A stretch of 64,000 nt of DNA from Acidobacteriaceae bacterium (GCA_903642225.1 CAHJWI010000014.1:1-64000), one strand, 5' to 3'. Counted from the first letter of the stretch, positions 41,839 through 51,140 are shown. The notes: generated by a model not told the origin, from the sequence alone. Translations and numbers: made by a program.

Positions 41839-44795
41839 CGGGTCACCGGTTCCGCTGCTTGGTCGGGTGCCGTTTCAGGCGGGTAGCCAATCTTTTCAAG
41901 GGCATCGGCACAGCGGGCGCAGACGTCGGGGTACATGCCCTCGGAGCCTACGTCGTCGGTGAAACGCCAGCAACGGGCGCATTTGGTGCCGGAGGCCTTG
42001 GTGACATCAAACGTGATACCCGCTTGTGGCGTCTCGTGTCTGCTGAACTCAACCTGTGCTCCGCCTAAGACTTCACTGAGGACAGACGCACTTAGCATAT
42101 CGAATGAGCGGTCGTCAGCTGGAAAGCTAATTGCGATTTTCGACTCTGTGTTCTTCCCAACTTCACCCTTCTGTCGTAACGCTTCAATTTCTTTGAAGAC
42201 CATCGGGCGAACCAAATCTTTGGCAGCAGAGTAAGCCGACCAGTAGCTTTGGTCGCCGTGCCATCGCTTAAGCTCCACTTGGTGACTGACTGGAAGGAGA
42301 GAAGACCTGTCAAGAAATTCAGCGACGTGGACGCTCGATTCGCGGCCTTCGACGACCGGCATATAGGTCCAAATTTCGTCGGCGGTGAAGCTGAGGATGG
42401 GAGCAATCAGGCGCACGAGGGCTTCGGTGATCTTCCAGATCGCTGTCTGTGCGCTCAGGCGACGGATATCTTTAGGCGCGAGAGTGTACAGCCGGTCTTT
42501 GAGAACGTCGAGATAGAAGGCACTTAGTTCCGAGTTACAAAATTCGTTGAGCGCGTGGTACACGCGGTGAAATTCGAAGTCTTCGTAACCTTTCCGGCAC
42601 CGCTCTACTAAATCTGCCGCGCGGGCCAGCATGTACTGGTCGAGCGGCTGCATCTGGTCCCACGCGACCTCATCGTCGGCCGGCACGAAGCCGTCGAGAT
42701 TTGCCAGCAGGAAGCGAAAGGTGTTGCGCAGCTTGCGATAGATCTCTTCGGCAAGCCGACGCATGAGGGGTACGGACGCGATGACGTCTTCGCGGAAGTC
42801 GACAGAGGCGACCCAGAGGCGAACGATGTCGGCACCCAGGTCGTTCATGACGAGGACGGGATCGACGCCGTTGCCGAGGGACTTTGAGAAGGCGCGGCGC
42901 TGCTCGTCCAGCGTCCATCCACTGGTGGCGACATACCTGTATGGCGCGTAGCCACGCACGCCCACGCAGCTGAGCAGGGAACTGTGGAACCATCCGCGGT
43001 GCTGGTCGCCTCCTTCGGTGTACACATCGGCCGGCGTTTCGCTAATGGGGCGTTGCAACTCTGGATCGACTTCAAGCACGGCGTGCCAGCTTGCTCCGCT
43101 TTCGAACCACACGTCCAGAATATCCATCTCTTTGCGAAAGTCATCGGCCGTGCCACATTGCGCGCAGGTAGTCCCGCGCGGCAGGAGCTGCTCGGCAGAA
43201 TCGCGGTACCAGGCATCTGCACTGTCGCGTGCAAACAGTCCTACGATGCTGCGATTTATCGCTTGATCGTTGAGCGGCGTATGACATTTCTGGCATAGGA
43301 AGACTGCGATCGGCACGCCCCAGATGCGTTGGCGACTGATGCACCAGTCGGGCCGCGTGGCGATCATGTTGCTGATGCGTTCCTGACCCCATCCCGGGTC
43401 CCACGTAACGGTCGCAATCTCATCCAGCGCGCGCTGGCGAAAGGTGGTCATCGTGCCATCCGGCGCGGGAACGAGAGTCTCCATGCCGATGAACCATTGC
43501 TCCGTCGCGCGATAGATGACGGGCCGGTGACAGCGCCAGCAATGTGGGTAGCTATGGTGAATATCAGCCTGCGCCAGTAACGCGCCACGTTCCTTGAGAA
43601 GTTCGATGATGGGCGCGTTCGCTTTGTGCACGTTCAGGTTGTCGTACTCCGGCAGGCCATTCCGCAGGCGTCCGGCTTCGTCCACGTCGCAGACCTGACT
43701 AAGCGCGTATTTCTTCCCTGTGGCAAAGTCGTCAGGGCCGTGTGCGGGCGCGGTGTGGACGCCGCCAGTGCCGGCATCGGTCGTCACGTACTCTGCCATC
43801 ACTCCCAGCACTTCCCGATTGAGGAAGGGATGTTGAAAAGTGGCACGCTCCAGGACGGAACCCTTGAAGCGGGCGACCTCGGTTGCGTCCTGCAGGTGGC
43901 AGGCGACCCTCACGCTTTCCACGAGGCCAAGAGCAACGATGTAGACATTCCCATCGACGTTGCGCAGAGCCACGTAGTCGAACTCAGGATGAAATGCAAT
44001 CGCCAGCGATGCCGGCAAGGTCCACGGTGTGGTGGTCCAGATGAGGCCGAAGACGGGCAGACCTTCAATCGCCGTATGGATTGGACCAGCAGCAGAGGTG
44101 AGCGCGTAGCGGACGTAGACCGAGGGCGAGGTATGCATTTCGTACTCGACTTCGGCCTCGGCCAGAGCAGTCTTGTCGTGCATGCACCAGTACACCGGTC
44201 GCAGACCCTTGTAGACGAAACCCTTTTCGTAAAAATCGTAGAACAGCTCCAGAATCCGCGACTCGTACTCAAAGTTCATGGTGAGGTATGGGTCGTTCCA
44301 GCGACCGAGGACGCCCATGCGCACGAACTGCGAGCGCTGCAGGTCCACGTACACTTGCGCGTACTCGCGGCAGGCCTTGCGGACGGTGATGGCGTCCATC
44401 TCCAGCTTCTTGCGGCCAAGCTGCTCATCGACCTTGATTTCGATGGGCAGGCCGTGACAATCCCACCCCGGAACGTAGGGCGCGTCAAAGCCGGCCATAG
44501 TTTTTGACTTGACGATGAAGTCCTTGATGCACTTGTTCAGCGCGTGGCCAAGATGAATTGCACCGTTCGCGTACGGGGGCCCATCGTGCAGGATGTATCT
44601 GGGCTTTCCGGCGCGGGCCTCACGGATCTGCGCATACAGGTCGTCTGCCTGCCATCGGGCGAGTCGTGCTGGCTCGTTCGCCGGAAGACCTGCCTTCATT
44701 GGAAAGGCCGTTTTCGGCAGGTTCAGGGTGTCCTTCAGCGGTTTGCGGCCAGGTTGGCCAGCGGTTCCGTTTTCAGGATGGTTCGCGTCGCTCAT
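41835..44795 (-). CDS. ileS: Isoleucyl-tRNA synthetase
   Basis: This 986-residue class I synthetase has the HIGH motif in HDGPPYANGAIHLGHALNKCIKDF. The editing (CP1) domain contains TTPWTLPASLAI and GTGGVHTAPAHGPDDF. VTSGWTLDEQRRAFSKSLGNG occupies the KMSKS position, where A-F-S-K-S replaces the usual K-M-S-K-S. The C-terminal zinc site is CARCWRFTDDVG with CARCADAL. Before ATG 44795 lies GGAGAACG. It is the first gene of an ileS-lspA-uvrA operon that continues into three small exported-protein genes. Confidence 0.96.
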   Translation of the reverse strand: MSDANHPENGTAGQPGRKPLKDTLNLPKTAFPMKAGLPANEPARLARWQADDLYAQIREARAGKPRYILHDGPPYANGAIHLGHALNKCIKDFIVKSKTMAGFDAPYVPGWDCHGLPIEIKVDEQLGRKKLEMDAITVRKACREYAQVYVDLQRSQFVRMGVLGRWNDPYLTMNFEYESRILELFYDFYEKGFVYKGLRPVYWCMHDKTALAEAEVEYEMHTSPSVYVRYALTSAAGPIHTAIEGLPVFGLIWTTTPWTLPASLAIAFHPEFDYVALRNVDGNVYIVALGLVESVRVACHLQDATEVARFKGSVLERATFQHPFLNREVLGVMAEYVTTDAGTGGVHTAPAHGPDDFATGKKYALSQVCDVDEAGRLRNGLPEYDNLNVHKANAPIIELLKERGALLAQADIHHSYPHCWRCHRPVIYRATEQWFIGMETLVPAPDGTMTTFRQRALDEIATVTWDPGWGQERISNMIATRPDWCISRQRIWGVPIAVFLCQKCHTPLNDQAINRSIVGLFARDSADAWYRDSAEQLLPRGTTCAQCGTADDFRKEMDILDVWFESGASWHAVLEVDPELQRPISETPADVYTEGGDQHRGWFHSSLLSCVGVRGYAPYRYVATSGWTLDEQRRAFSKSLGNGVDPVLVMNDLGADIVRLWVASVDFREDVIASVPLMRRLAEEIYRKLRNTFRFLLANLDGFVPADDEVAWDQMQPLDQYMLARAADLVERCRKGYEDFEFHRVYHALNEFCNSELSAFYLDVLKDRLYTLAPKDIRRLSAQTAIWKITEALVRLIAPILSFTADEIWTYMPVVEGRESSVHVAEFLDRSSLLPVSHQVELKRWHGDQSYWSAYSAAKDLVRPMVFKEIEALRQKGEVGKNTESKIAISFPADDRSFDMLSASVLSEVLGGAQVEFSRHETPQAGITFDVTKASGTKCARCWRFTDDVGSEGMYPDVCARCADALEKIGYPPETAPDQAAEPVTR

Positions 44796-44850
44796 CGTTC
44801 TCCAAGGGTGGCTAGCCGCGGCAGCTTCACGCCGGGTTACTCAACGCTCT

Positions 44851-44877
44851 ATTTTAGCCGCTCTGGGATGCGGACAA
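44851..44877 (-). promoter_or_regulatory. Candidate sigma-70 promoter of the ileS operon
   Basis: On the minus strand TTGTCC (44872-44877) and TAAAAT (44851-44856) are separated by 15 bases, slightly short for a standard promoter. The leader to ileS would be about 50 bases and contains a Shine-Dalgarno sequence, unlike the leaderless genes elsewhere in the window. Confidence 0.35.
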
Positions 44878-45166
44878 GCGTTTTACGTGGCGGCCCGTCA
44901 GTTGCGATGTAACAAACATCGGCGTTGCTGCGTCCAATACCATAACCGTTTCGCGGGCGGAGCCGTGTTTGCCAGCGGCACGCATCGCTCGATGTTTATA
45001 GAATGTACGCAGGCCTTGTTGCACTCAGTACACGGTGTCCACAACGTTGCACTGCTCTTGCGCCATCTGTAGACGGCTGCAAGGACCGCAGAGTCCGCAG
45101 GCGGCGTTACAAGCAAAGTGGTAGTTGCGGTGCCGCACGCACGTGCAACACCCAGAGATTGAGGCC
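44878..45166. other. Intergenic region between divergent ileS and TonB-type gene
   Basis: I see no gene, tRNA or T-box-like structure here. GATTGAGG lies just before the ATG of the TonB-type gene and is probably its ribosome-binding site. A TATAGA-like hexamer around 44996 could belong to its promoter but has no convincing -35. Confidence 0.35.
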
Positions 45167-46192
45167 ATGGCGAATTCGCTTATCACACCGCCCGAAGTCG
45201 ACAACGACGCAGTCCAGAATGTCCGGCAAACCGTCCATCCCCGCGGTGGTTCAGATGTGCGCAGGGAAGTTGTGCCGAACCTTGGGGAGCCGGCTGCGCT
45301 GCAGTCGACCAATCCTTTTCAGTCGTTGATTCAGAATGTGCGCGACGCGTTCTTTCCGGAGAAATTGCCGCCGCTGGTTCTGGAGTCGACGCCCATCGCG
45401 GTTGCCGACCCCATGGCAGTCAAGCGCGATCCGGTGTCGACCGGCATTGCTGTTGGCATCCATGCGCTGGTCTTCCTGCTCATCATCTGGATTAGCGCAC
45501 GTGCCATCAAAATTGCAATTGCGCAGCCAAAGCAGGAGGTGAAGACGGTCAGCTTCGACACGCCTCCGCCGCCTCCGCTGATACGCACCCCGCCTGCCCC
45601 GCAAGCGCACGGTGGTGGTGGCCAGCACGATATCGCGCCGGTGTCACATGGTGCACCGCCGAAGTTCTCGCCGGTGCAGATTGTGCCTCCCAGCGCGCCA
45701 CCCAAGATTCCGCCAAAGCTCGCCGTCGCGCCCACCATTGACGTAGACAAGATCAACCAGATGAAAAGCAACCTGCCGAATATTGGGATGCTCGCGTCGA
45801 ACAATCCGGGCGTGTCAATGGGTAATGGCAGTGGAAACGGCCTGGGTAGCGGCGACGGCAATGGCATGGGGCCGGGTAGCGGCCACGGCACGGGCGGTGG
45901 TAACTATGCGCCGGGGCAAAATGGGGTGTCCTATCCAAAGTTGATCTACCAGGTGGACCCAGAGTTTTCGGAAGAAGCGCGCAAGGCAAAGTTTCAAGGT
46001 GAAGTGATTGTTCACCTTGTTGTGGATGCATCCGGGCGTCCGACTCGGGTACAGGTGAGCCGTCCCATTGGCATGGGTCTGGATGAAAAAGCCAAGGAGG
46101 CCGTCAGCCAGTACCGGTTTAAACCTGCCATGAAGGATGGTCATGCCGTGCCTGTGCTGATGGACGTCGCCGTCAACTTCCAGATCTTCTAA
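45167..46192 (+). CDS. TonB-family energy transducer with Gly-rich linker
   Basis: This protein of about 341 residues starts at ATG 45167 after GAGG. A cytoplasmic region of about 95 residues precedes one membrane helix (TGIAVGIHALVFLLIIWISARAI). The periplasmic part has a Pro-rich stretch (TPPPPPLIRTPPAPQAHGGGG) and a Gly/Asn/Ser-rich linker (about residues 215-255). The C-terminal TonB domain is VDPEFSEEARKAKFQGEVIVHLVVDASGRPTRVQV to the end. TonB proteins pass proton-motive energy from ExbB/ExbD to outer-membrane receptors. No exbBD lies next to it. The long cytoplasmic N-terminus is unlike E. coli TonB but is seen in soil-bacterial TonB proteins. Confidence 0.88.
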   Translation: MANSLITPPEVDNDAVQNVRQTVHPRGGSDVRREVVPNLGEPAALQSTNPFQSLIQNVRDAFFPEKLPPLVLESTPIAVADPMAVKRDPVSTGIAVGIHALVFLLIIWISARAIKIAIAQPKQEVKTVSFDTPPPPPLIRTPPAPQAHGGGGQHDIAPVSHGAPPKFSPVQIVPPSAPPKIPPKLAVAPTIDVDKINQMKSNLPNIGMLASNNPGVSMGNGSGNGLGSGDGNGMGPGSGHGTGGGNYAPGQNGVSYPKLIYQVDPEFSEEARKAKFQGEVIVHLVVDASGRPTRVQVSRPIGMGLDEKAKEAVSQYRFKPAMKDGHAVPVLMDVAVNFQIF

Positions 46193-46233
46193 CCAGGTAC
46201 AGCGTGTAATCCGCACGGCGTGTAATTCGCAAT

Positions 46234-46262
46234 GAAAGGGGTCGCCATGGATGCGGCCTTTC
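46234..46262. terminator. Hairpin between convergent TonB-type and CYTH genes
   Basis: GAAAGG (46234-46239) pairs with CCTTTC (46257-46262). An inner CGC/GCG pairing gives a stem interrupted by a small internal loop. There is no long T-run. Its location between two 3' ends supports a bidirectional terminator. Confidence 0.4.
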
Positions 46263-46276
46263 TGTGCAGGTAAAGC

Positions 46277-46879
46277 TTAGCGTGCGGCGAGTTCGGCATG
46301 CGCCGGAAGAATGTCGTCGAAAGTCATGTTATTCGCCGGACTATCGGTACGTGCCTTCCAATCCAGAAACATGCGTCCATAGCTGTGTGTAAAGCAAAGC
46401 TCCGGGTCCACGCCCAAACGTGTAAGGGCGCTGTCGATCCACTCGCGCTCGCCTTCCAGCTCTGCAAAATTGCCGATAGGCGTTTCGTCCAGGACCAGGT
46501 GTCCGTCGCCCTCCGTATCGCTGAACTCCGTACGGAACTTTTCGTAGCGAAAAATGGGTGAGTAGCCCATTTCAACAAAGACGGCACCCATCGCCTCGCC
46601 GTCTCCAACGTAGGTTTCGGTTTCCAGTCGCTCCTTGTACGGCGAACAGTCATCGTTGTTCGCTGGCGGGCGCTTGTGGGTGACGACCCATCGACCGCCA
46701 TATTCACGCATGCGGAGAATCTGCCGTGTCGCCAGCAAGTGGCGATCCGGGGTATCGAAGAGCGCATTGCGTTCCAACGTGCGCGGCGTTTCCAGTAGGA
46801 ATCCCTGTCGCAGAGCCATCTGCTGAAACCATTGGAGGTGGGGAACGCAGAATTTGAGCTCGATCTCCGGCTTGGTCAT
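46277..46879 (-). CDS. CYTH domain protein (inorganic triphosphatase / class IV adenylate cyclase-like)
   Basis: This 200-residue protein starts MTKPEIELKFCVP, with the E-x-E-x-K signature of CYTH tunnel enzymes. Further strands carry paired charged residues as expected: RNALFDTPDRHLLATRQILRMREYGGRWVVTHKRP, YKERLETET, GDGHLVLDETPIGNFAELEGE. A C-terminal segment LGVDPELCFTHSYGRMFLDWK resembles class IV cyclase/ThTPase endings. The family hydrolyses inorganic or thiamine triphosphate or makes cAMP, and the sequence does not settle which. A TATACT hexamer seven bases before the ATG predicts a leaderless message. It is divergent from the Sua5 gene. Confidence 0.86.
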   Translation of the reverse strand: MTKPEIELKFCVPHLQWFQQMALRQGFLLETPRTLERNALFDTPDRHLLATRQILRMREYGGRWVVTHKRPPANNDDCSPYKERLETETYVGDGEAMGAVFVEMGYSPIFRYEKFRTEFSDTEGDGHLVLDETPIGNFAELEGEREWIDSALTRLGVDPELCFTHSYGRMFLDWKARTDSPANNMTFDDILPAHAELAAR

Positions 46880-46886
46880 GGCCACG

Positions 46887-46892
46887 AGTATA
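46887..46892 (-). promoter_or_regulatory. Candidate leaderless -10 element
   Basis: Minus-strand TATACT lies seven bases before the CYTH gene ATG, with no Shine-Dalgarno sequence. Confidence 0.42.
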
Positions 46893-46960
46893 GGGCAGGG
46901 TGGAGTGGAAGACGCGGCATTCGCGCGGCATGGCGGATAAAAGCCGACCTGCGTGCCGGA

Positions 46961-46966
46961 TACGAT
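46961..46966 (+). promoter_or_regulatory. Candidate leaderless -10 element
   Basis: TACGAT lies exactly six bases before GTG 46973 of the Sua5/TsaC gene. Confidence 0.42.
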
Positions 46967-46972
46967 GAATGT

Positions 46973-47992
46973 GTGACCGAAAACATTCATACCCTCCGGC
47001 TTGATGCGTCATCGGAATCCGTAGAACTCGCCGGCCGCATTCTGCGTGCGGGCGGCCTGGTCGCAATGCCCACCGAGACCGTTTACGGGCTGGCAGCGAT
47101 CGCCTGGGATTTCACGGCGGTAGAGCGTATTTTTGTTGCCAAACGCCGACCCCACTGGGATCCGCTCATTGTTCACGCCGCCGACGCAACCATGGTGGCG
47201 GAAGTTGTGGAGCAGATTGATGCCGTGTCCGGCAGGCTTATGGATGCTTTCTGGCCGGGGCCGCTCACGCTATTGCTGCCGCGTCGTCCAGATTTGCCGC
47301 ACGTCCTCACTGCGGACAGGGAACTGGTAGGTGTTCGGATGCCGGCACACCCGGTTGCGCTGCAGATCCTCCGCGCCGCTGCTGCACCGCTCGCCGCGCC
47401 GTCTGCAAACCTCTTTGGTCATGTCAGTCCAACGACCGCTGACCATGTGCTCGCGGATCTTGATGGCCGTATCGATGCTGTCGTGGACGCAGGATCCTGT
47501 GCTATCGGCGTTGAGTCCACCGTGGCCGAGTGCAGGGCAGACGAGATTGTCGTGTACCGCGCCGGAGGCGTAAGCGTTGCAGACATCGAACGAGCTGCTG
47601 GCTTACCAACCCGCTTGTACGTGCCGCATATAACTCCCGGTACGCCAGAAAGTCTGCCCTCGCCCGGTGTCGGTATCCGGCACTACGCTACCCGCGCCAC
47701 GGTGGTGCTGGTCAGGTCCAGGGCGCAGATGGAAGAGGTACTGGCCGAACCCTCGCACCACCAGGCTGGTGTGCTTCTGCCGCTGGGCTGGTACGTTCCT
47801 GGGCATACTGGACCCATCCGGCAATGGGCGGACATCGACAACGCACCCGCGCTTGCCGAGAGTCTGTACCGGGGGCTCCGCGCGCTTGATGCCACCGGCG
47901 TCATGGAAATTGTAGTGCCTTTGCCCCTGCAGAGGGGAGGTCTGTTCGCGGCGTTGCATGACCGGCTGGAGAAAGCGGCTCGAAAAAGCTGA
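46973..47992 (+). CDS. tsaC: Threonylcarbamoyl-AMP synthase (Sua5/TsaC)
   Basis: This 339-residue enzyme makes threonylcarbamoyl-AMP for t6A37 tRNA modification. The YrdC core has GRILRAGGLVAMPTETVYGLAA, IFVAKRRPHWDPLIVH, FWPGPLTLLLPRR, VGVRMPAHPVALQIL and APSANLFGHVSPTTADHVLADL. ESTVAECRADEIVVYRAGGVS ends the core. The length and the following block (SPGVGIRHYATRATVVLV onward) show the C-terminal Sua5 domain, so it is the long Sua5 form and not short TsaC. It starts at GTG 46973, six bases after a TACGAT hexamer, with no Shine-Dalgarno sequence. Confidence 0.95.
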   Translation: MTENIHTLRLDASSESVELAGRILRAGGLVAMPTETVYGLAAIAWDFTAVERIFVAKRRPHWDPLIVHAADATMVAEVVEQIDAVSGRLMDAFWPGPLTLLLPRRPDLPHVLTADRELVGVRMPAHPVALQILRAAAAPLAAPSANLFGHVSPTTADHVLADLDGRIDAVVDAGSCAIGVESTVAECRADEIVVYRAGGVSVADIERAAGLPTRLYVPHITPGTPESLPSPGVGIRHYATRATVVLVRSRAQMEEVLAEPSHHQAGVLLPLGWYVPGHTGPIRQWADIDNAPALAESLYRGLRALDATGVMEIVVPLPLQRGGLFAALHDRLEKAARKS

Positions 47993-48020
47993 AAAGCTCC
48001 TTTGCCAGACCTTTACTGCG

Positions 48021-49148
48021 CTAGGGGCGTGGTGCGGAGAGCGTTTCCGCAAACGCGTCCAGTGACAGCGACCGTAGCAGATTTCTACGCATGCCGCTGT
48101 AGACCCCATCCATCGCACGCACGGCATTCTCGAGCCATTCGAAGCTCACGAGCTCGCTCATGCGTTGGAGCTCGGTCTGCAGGTCAATGTTCTGTATCAG
48201 CTCGGGTGTGCCCTCATGCAGAAGCAGCACGTCCTCAAGCAGCGTCGCGAACGCACGCAGCAGAGCCGTCGTCCTGGCCTGCCCCTCCGCACCTGCGCGG
48301 TAGGTCTCCGTCATCTTGAACAGGTCTGTGTGTTCCATGTCGTCGATCACACAGCGCAGCAGGACCAGAGCGTCCGCGCGCGCGGGCAGGTAGTCGTCCA
48401 GATTGAACCCCAGCGCCCGGGCCGCCGCACCCTGCGCCAGACGTGCGACCAACGCCCTCTGCTGTGGTCTCCACTCCGGCCTGCGTTCCGCCAGCAGGTG
48501 TGCCAGGTCCGGTGCCGCAATTGCCCCCAGCCGCACCGTCGCACAGCGGGAACGGATGGTGGGGAGCAGCTCGCCCACGTGCTCCGCCAGCAGGATCAAA
48601 TGGGCGTGCGCAGGCGGCTCTTCCAGCACTTTGAGCAGGCTGTTTGCAGCTTCCTTCATAAAGGTGGCCGCCGTAAAGATCGCGACAGACCGCTCTGCCT
48701 CCAACGGTGCGCGATAGATGCCGCCGATCAGCGACCGCACCTGCCCCAGCTTGATCAGCAATTGCGGGGGGTCCGGTGGAATGACCAGCACCGCAGGATG
48801 TGTCTGAACCAGGATGCGCGTCTCCTTCTTGTCGGTGTCGCGCATGTCTTCTCGCGCCGCAACCGCTCCCGCTATCTGCACCTCCAGGTCAAAAGATTCG
48901 GCGATGCGTGTGCAGTTATGGCATTGATTGCAGAAGTCAGCCAATTCGCCCAGGGCGGAACTGACCCGTGGCTGCACCTCGCACAGCAGCGCCATCGTCA
49001 GCAGCAGAGAGAGCGTGTACTTGCCGGAGCCACGGGGCCCCGCAAGAATGAGCGAAGGCGGTAGTCGTCCTGCGGCGATAGCTCTGCGCAACTGTTCTAC
49101 GTGCGCGCTGTTTCCCAGAAATTCGTCGAATCTGATCGGTGCGGCCAC
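48021..49148 (-). CDS. holB: DNA polymerase III delta-prime subunit (HolB-like AAA+ clamp loader)
   Basis: This 375-residue AAA+ protein has a Walker A motif GPRGSGKYT. A zinc module follows (DFCNQCHNCTRI, with three cysteines close together), then HPAVLVIPPDPPQLLIKLGQVRSLI. AERSVAIFTAATFMKEAANSLLKVLEEPPAHAHLILLAEH corresponds to the sensor region. LPTIRSRCATVRLG is the clamp-loader S-R-C motif. This is the delta-prime subunit pattern, and a second DnaX-type gene is not nearby. It starts at GTG 49148, six bases after TATCCT, so its promoter lies inside the end of the preceding gene. Confidence 0.87.
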   Translation of the reverse strand: MAAPIRFDEFLGNSAHVEQLRRAIAAGRLPPSLILAGPRGSGKYTLSLLLTMALLCEVQPRVSSALGELADFCNQCHNCTRIAESFDLEVQIAGAVAAREDMRDTDKKETRILVQTHPAVLVIPPDPPQLLIKLGQVRSLIGGIYRAPLEAERSVAIFTAATFMKEAANSLLKVLEEPPAHAHLILLAEHVGELLPTIRSRCATVRLGAIAAPDLAHLLAERRPEWRPQQRALVARLAQGAAARALGFNLDDYLPARADALVLLRCVIDDMEHTDLFKMTETYRAGAEGQARTTALLRAFATLLEDVLLLHEGTPELIQNIDLQTELQRMSELVSFEWLENAVRAMDGVYSGMRRNLLRSLSLDAFAETLSAPRP

Positions 49149-49152
49149 TGCT

Positions 49153-49764
49153 TCAGGATATCCCTGCTGTTGGCAGTGCGAACGCGACGATGGTTCTCGC
49201 GCTGCCCAGTGGAGCCGTCAGGGTCGCCTCAACCTCAGGCGGCGGCAGAAACATTTCACCCTCCGCGATCTCCTGCTCAGTTGCACCGGTAAAACAGAGT
49301 TCGCACAAGCCGATCCCCTCGTCGTTGCGTACCGGCGGCCCAAAAACGCGGCACGTCATGGGCCGCGACACATATAGATCGCAGGTGCCTGTTTGGGGAT
49401 TCAGCACAGGACACACCTCGTCATTGCCGAACTCCTCGAATGCCTGCTGTGAGGCTTCATCGTCGAACAGCAGGCCGGTCGTCAGATTCCCTGGAAAGGC
49501 GCTCGCCAGCCTTTGCTGCGATGCCAGCGCACGCCCTTCCAGCCGTAGGAAAGCGTCTCCGTCGCGGTCTGCAAGCTCCAGGTACCCCTGTCGAAGCCGC
49601 TGTGCGTCCAGCATGGAAATGGCGAACGTTCCTGTACAGCACTGGTTGCATCCCGGCCTGCAGACCAGGTTTGACCCGCTCCTGCTTGCCGAACTCGCAA
49701 ACGCCTCGTCGACCGTTGCCAGAAAGCCGGCATCCGTCCAAACCAGCAGCGCTCCTTCTTTCAT
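49153..49764 (-). CDS. YkgJ-type cysteine-cluster protein
   Basis: This 203-residue soluble protein has its ATG 49764 preceded by AAGGAG at normal spacing. Cysteines are grouped as in the YkgJ family: LVCRPGCNQCCTGTF near residue 40, then VCPVLNPQTGTCDLYVSRPMTCRVFGPP and GLCELCFTGA. These proteins are thought to bind a metal or an iron-sulfur cluster, and their function is unknown. The gene follows purB by 16 bases and its stop lies just before the holB start. Confidence 0.85.
   Translation of the reverse strand: MKEGALLVWTDAGFLATVDEAFASSASRSGSNLVCRPGCNQCCTGTFAISMLDAQRLRQGYLELADRDGDAFLRLEGRALASQQRLASAFPGNLTTGLLFDDEASQQAFEEFGNDEVCPVLNPQTGTCDLYVSRPMTCRVFGPPVRNDEGIGLCELCFTGATEQEIAEGEMFLPPPEVEATLTAPLGSARTIVAFALPTAGIS
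49155..49160 (-). promoter_or_regulatory. Candidate leaderless -10 element of holB
   Basis: Minus-strand TATCCT overlaps the last codons of the cysteine-cluster gene and lies exactly six bases before GTG 49148. Confidence 0.42.
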
Positions 49765-49780
49765 GGCACGCTCCTTGATG

Positions 49781-51088
49781 CTAAGCAGGCAGCGGCTCGC
49801 CAAGCACTCGCTCGAAGATGGCTGGCACATTTTCCAGCCGGCGGTCCACATTAAAGGCACGAGCGACACGTTCCGAAGAAAGGCGTGCCATAATCTCGGG
49901 ATCGGAAAGCACCAGGTCGCGGAAGACCAGATCCTCGGTCCACGCCTTCATGGCCAGCGTTTGTACAGTGCGATAGGCGTCTTCGCGGCTCATGCCGGCC
50001 TCGGCAAGGTCAAGCAAGAGTTGACCGCTGAAAACCAGGCCGCCGGTCAGGTCGAGGTTGCGCCGCATGCGCGCGGGGTACACCAGCAGGCGGTCGATCA
50101 GATCGGTCGCCTTTGTCAGCAAGTAGTCCGCCAGCGTCGTCTGGTCCGGCAGGATTACGCGCTCGGCGGAGCTATGGGATATGTCCCGCTCATGCCACAG
50201 CGCCACATCCTCAAACGCCACCTGCGCATTGGCGCGCATCACCCTTGCCAGGCCACAGATATTCTCAGCGGTGATCGGATTACGCTTGTGCGGCATGGCG
50301 CTCGATCCCTTCTGCTGCGGGTTGAAGAACTCCTCGGCCTCGCGCACCTCAGTGCGTTGCAGGTGGCGAACCTCCGTCGCAATTTTGTCCAGCGAGGACG
50401 CGATCAACGCGAGCGCTGACACGTACGCGGCGTGGCGGTCCCGCTGCAATACCTGCGTGCTGATCGGCGCCACCTGCAGGCCAAGGCGTCGGCAGATCTC
50501 TTCTTCCAACGCGGGTGTGATTGTGCCGTAGCTGCCCACCGCGCCAGACAGCTTGCCCACGCGCATGTCCTCTGCTGCGGCGGTGAATCGCGTGATGTTT
50601 CGCAGGCACTCGCTGTACCACAGCAGCAGCTTCATCCCAAAGGTCGTGGGCTCGGCATGTACACCGTGCGTACGGCCGATGGTGGGCGTGCGCGCAAACT
50701 CCACGGCGCGGCGTCGAAGCACGCCGGCCAAGGCCTGCAAACCTGCCAGGATGCGTTCAGATGCCTGCTTCAGTTGCAGCGCCTGCGCGGTGTCGACGAT
50801 GTCGGTTGATGTCAGGCCAAAGTGCAGCCAGCGTGCCTCTGGCCCCACATTTTCCGCCACGTTCGTCGTGAAAGCGATCACGTCATGACGCGTCTGCCGT
50901 TCGATCTCGCGAATGCGCTCCACGGAAAAGGTGCCACGTTCGCGAATGGCCTTCGCAGCCTCCCGCGGCACGATACCCGCATCTGCAAGAACCTCGCTGG
51001 CGGTTGCCTCCACTTCCAGCCAGCAGCGGAAACGGGTCTCGTCCGACCACAGCAGGCGCATTTCAGGACGGGTGTAACGGTCAATCAC
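49781..51088 (-). CDS. purB: Adenylosuccinate lyase
   Basis: This 435-residue enzyme of the fumarase/aspartase superfamily acts twice in purine synthesis, on SAICAR and on adenylosuccinate. The signature loop is KGSSAMPHKRNPITAENI. Other active-site blocks are GLTSTDIVDTAQALQLKQ and TIGRTHGVHAEPTTFGMKLLLWYSE. It begins MIDRYTRPEMRLLWSDETRF, as in Bacillus-type PurB, at GTG 51088. It is divergent from the ClC gene across 52 bases and upstream of the cysteine-cluster protein on the same strand. Confidence 0.96.
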   Translation of the reverse strand: MIDRYTRPEMRLLWSDETRFRCWLEVEATASEVLADAGIVPREAAKAIRERGTFSVERIREIERQTRHDVIAFTTNVAENVGPEARWLHFGLTSTDIVDTAQALQLKQASERILAGLQALAGVLRRRAVEFARTPTIGRTHGVHAEPTTFGMKLLLWYSECLRNITRFTAAAEDMRVGKLSGAVGSYGTITPALEEEICRRLGLQVAPISTQVLQRDRHAAYVSALALIASSLDKIATEVRHLQRTEVREAEEFFNPQQKGSSAMPHKRNPITAENICGLARVMRANAQVAFEDVALWHERDISHSSAERVILPDQTTLADYLLTKATDLIDRLLVYPARMRRNLDLTGGLVFSGQLLLDLAEAGMSREDAYRTVQTLAMKAWTEDLVFRDLVLSDPEIMARLSSERVARAFNVDRRLENVPAIFERVLGEPLPA

Positions 51089-51125
51089 GGCGGGTCTGCT
51101 CCTGATGGTGTCTGTAAGGACGGCG

Positions 51126-51131
51126 TAGACT
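51126..51131 (+). promoter_or_regulatory. Candidate -10 element of the ClC gene
   Basis: TAGACT lies nine bases before the ClC ATG. The predicted leader is about three bases, and there is no ribosome-binding sequence. Confidence 0.38.
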
Positions 51132-51140
51132 CAACTTTAA

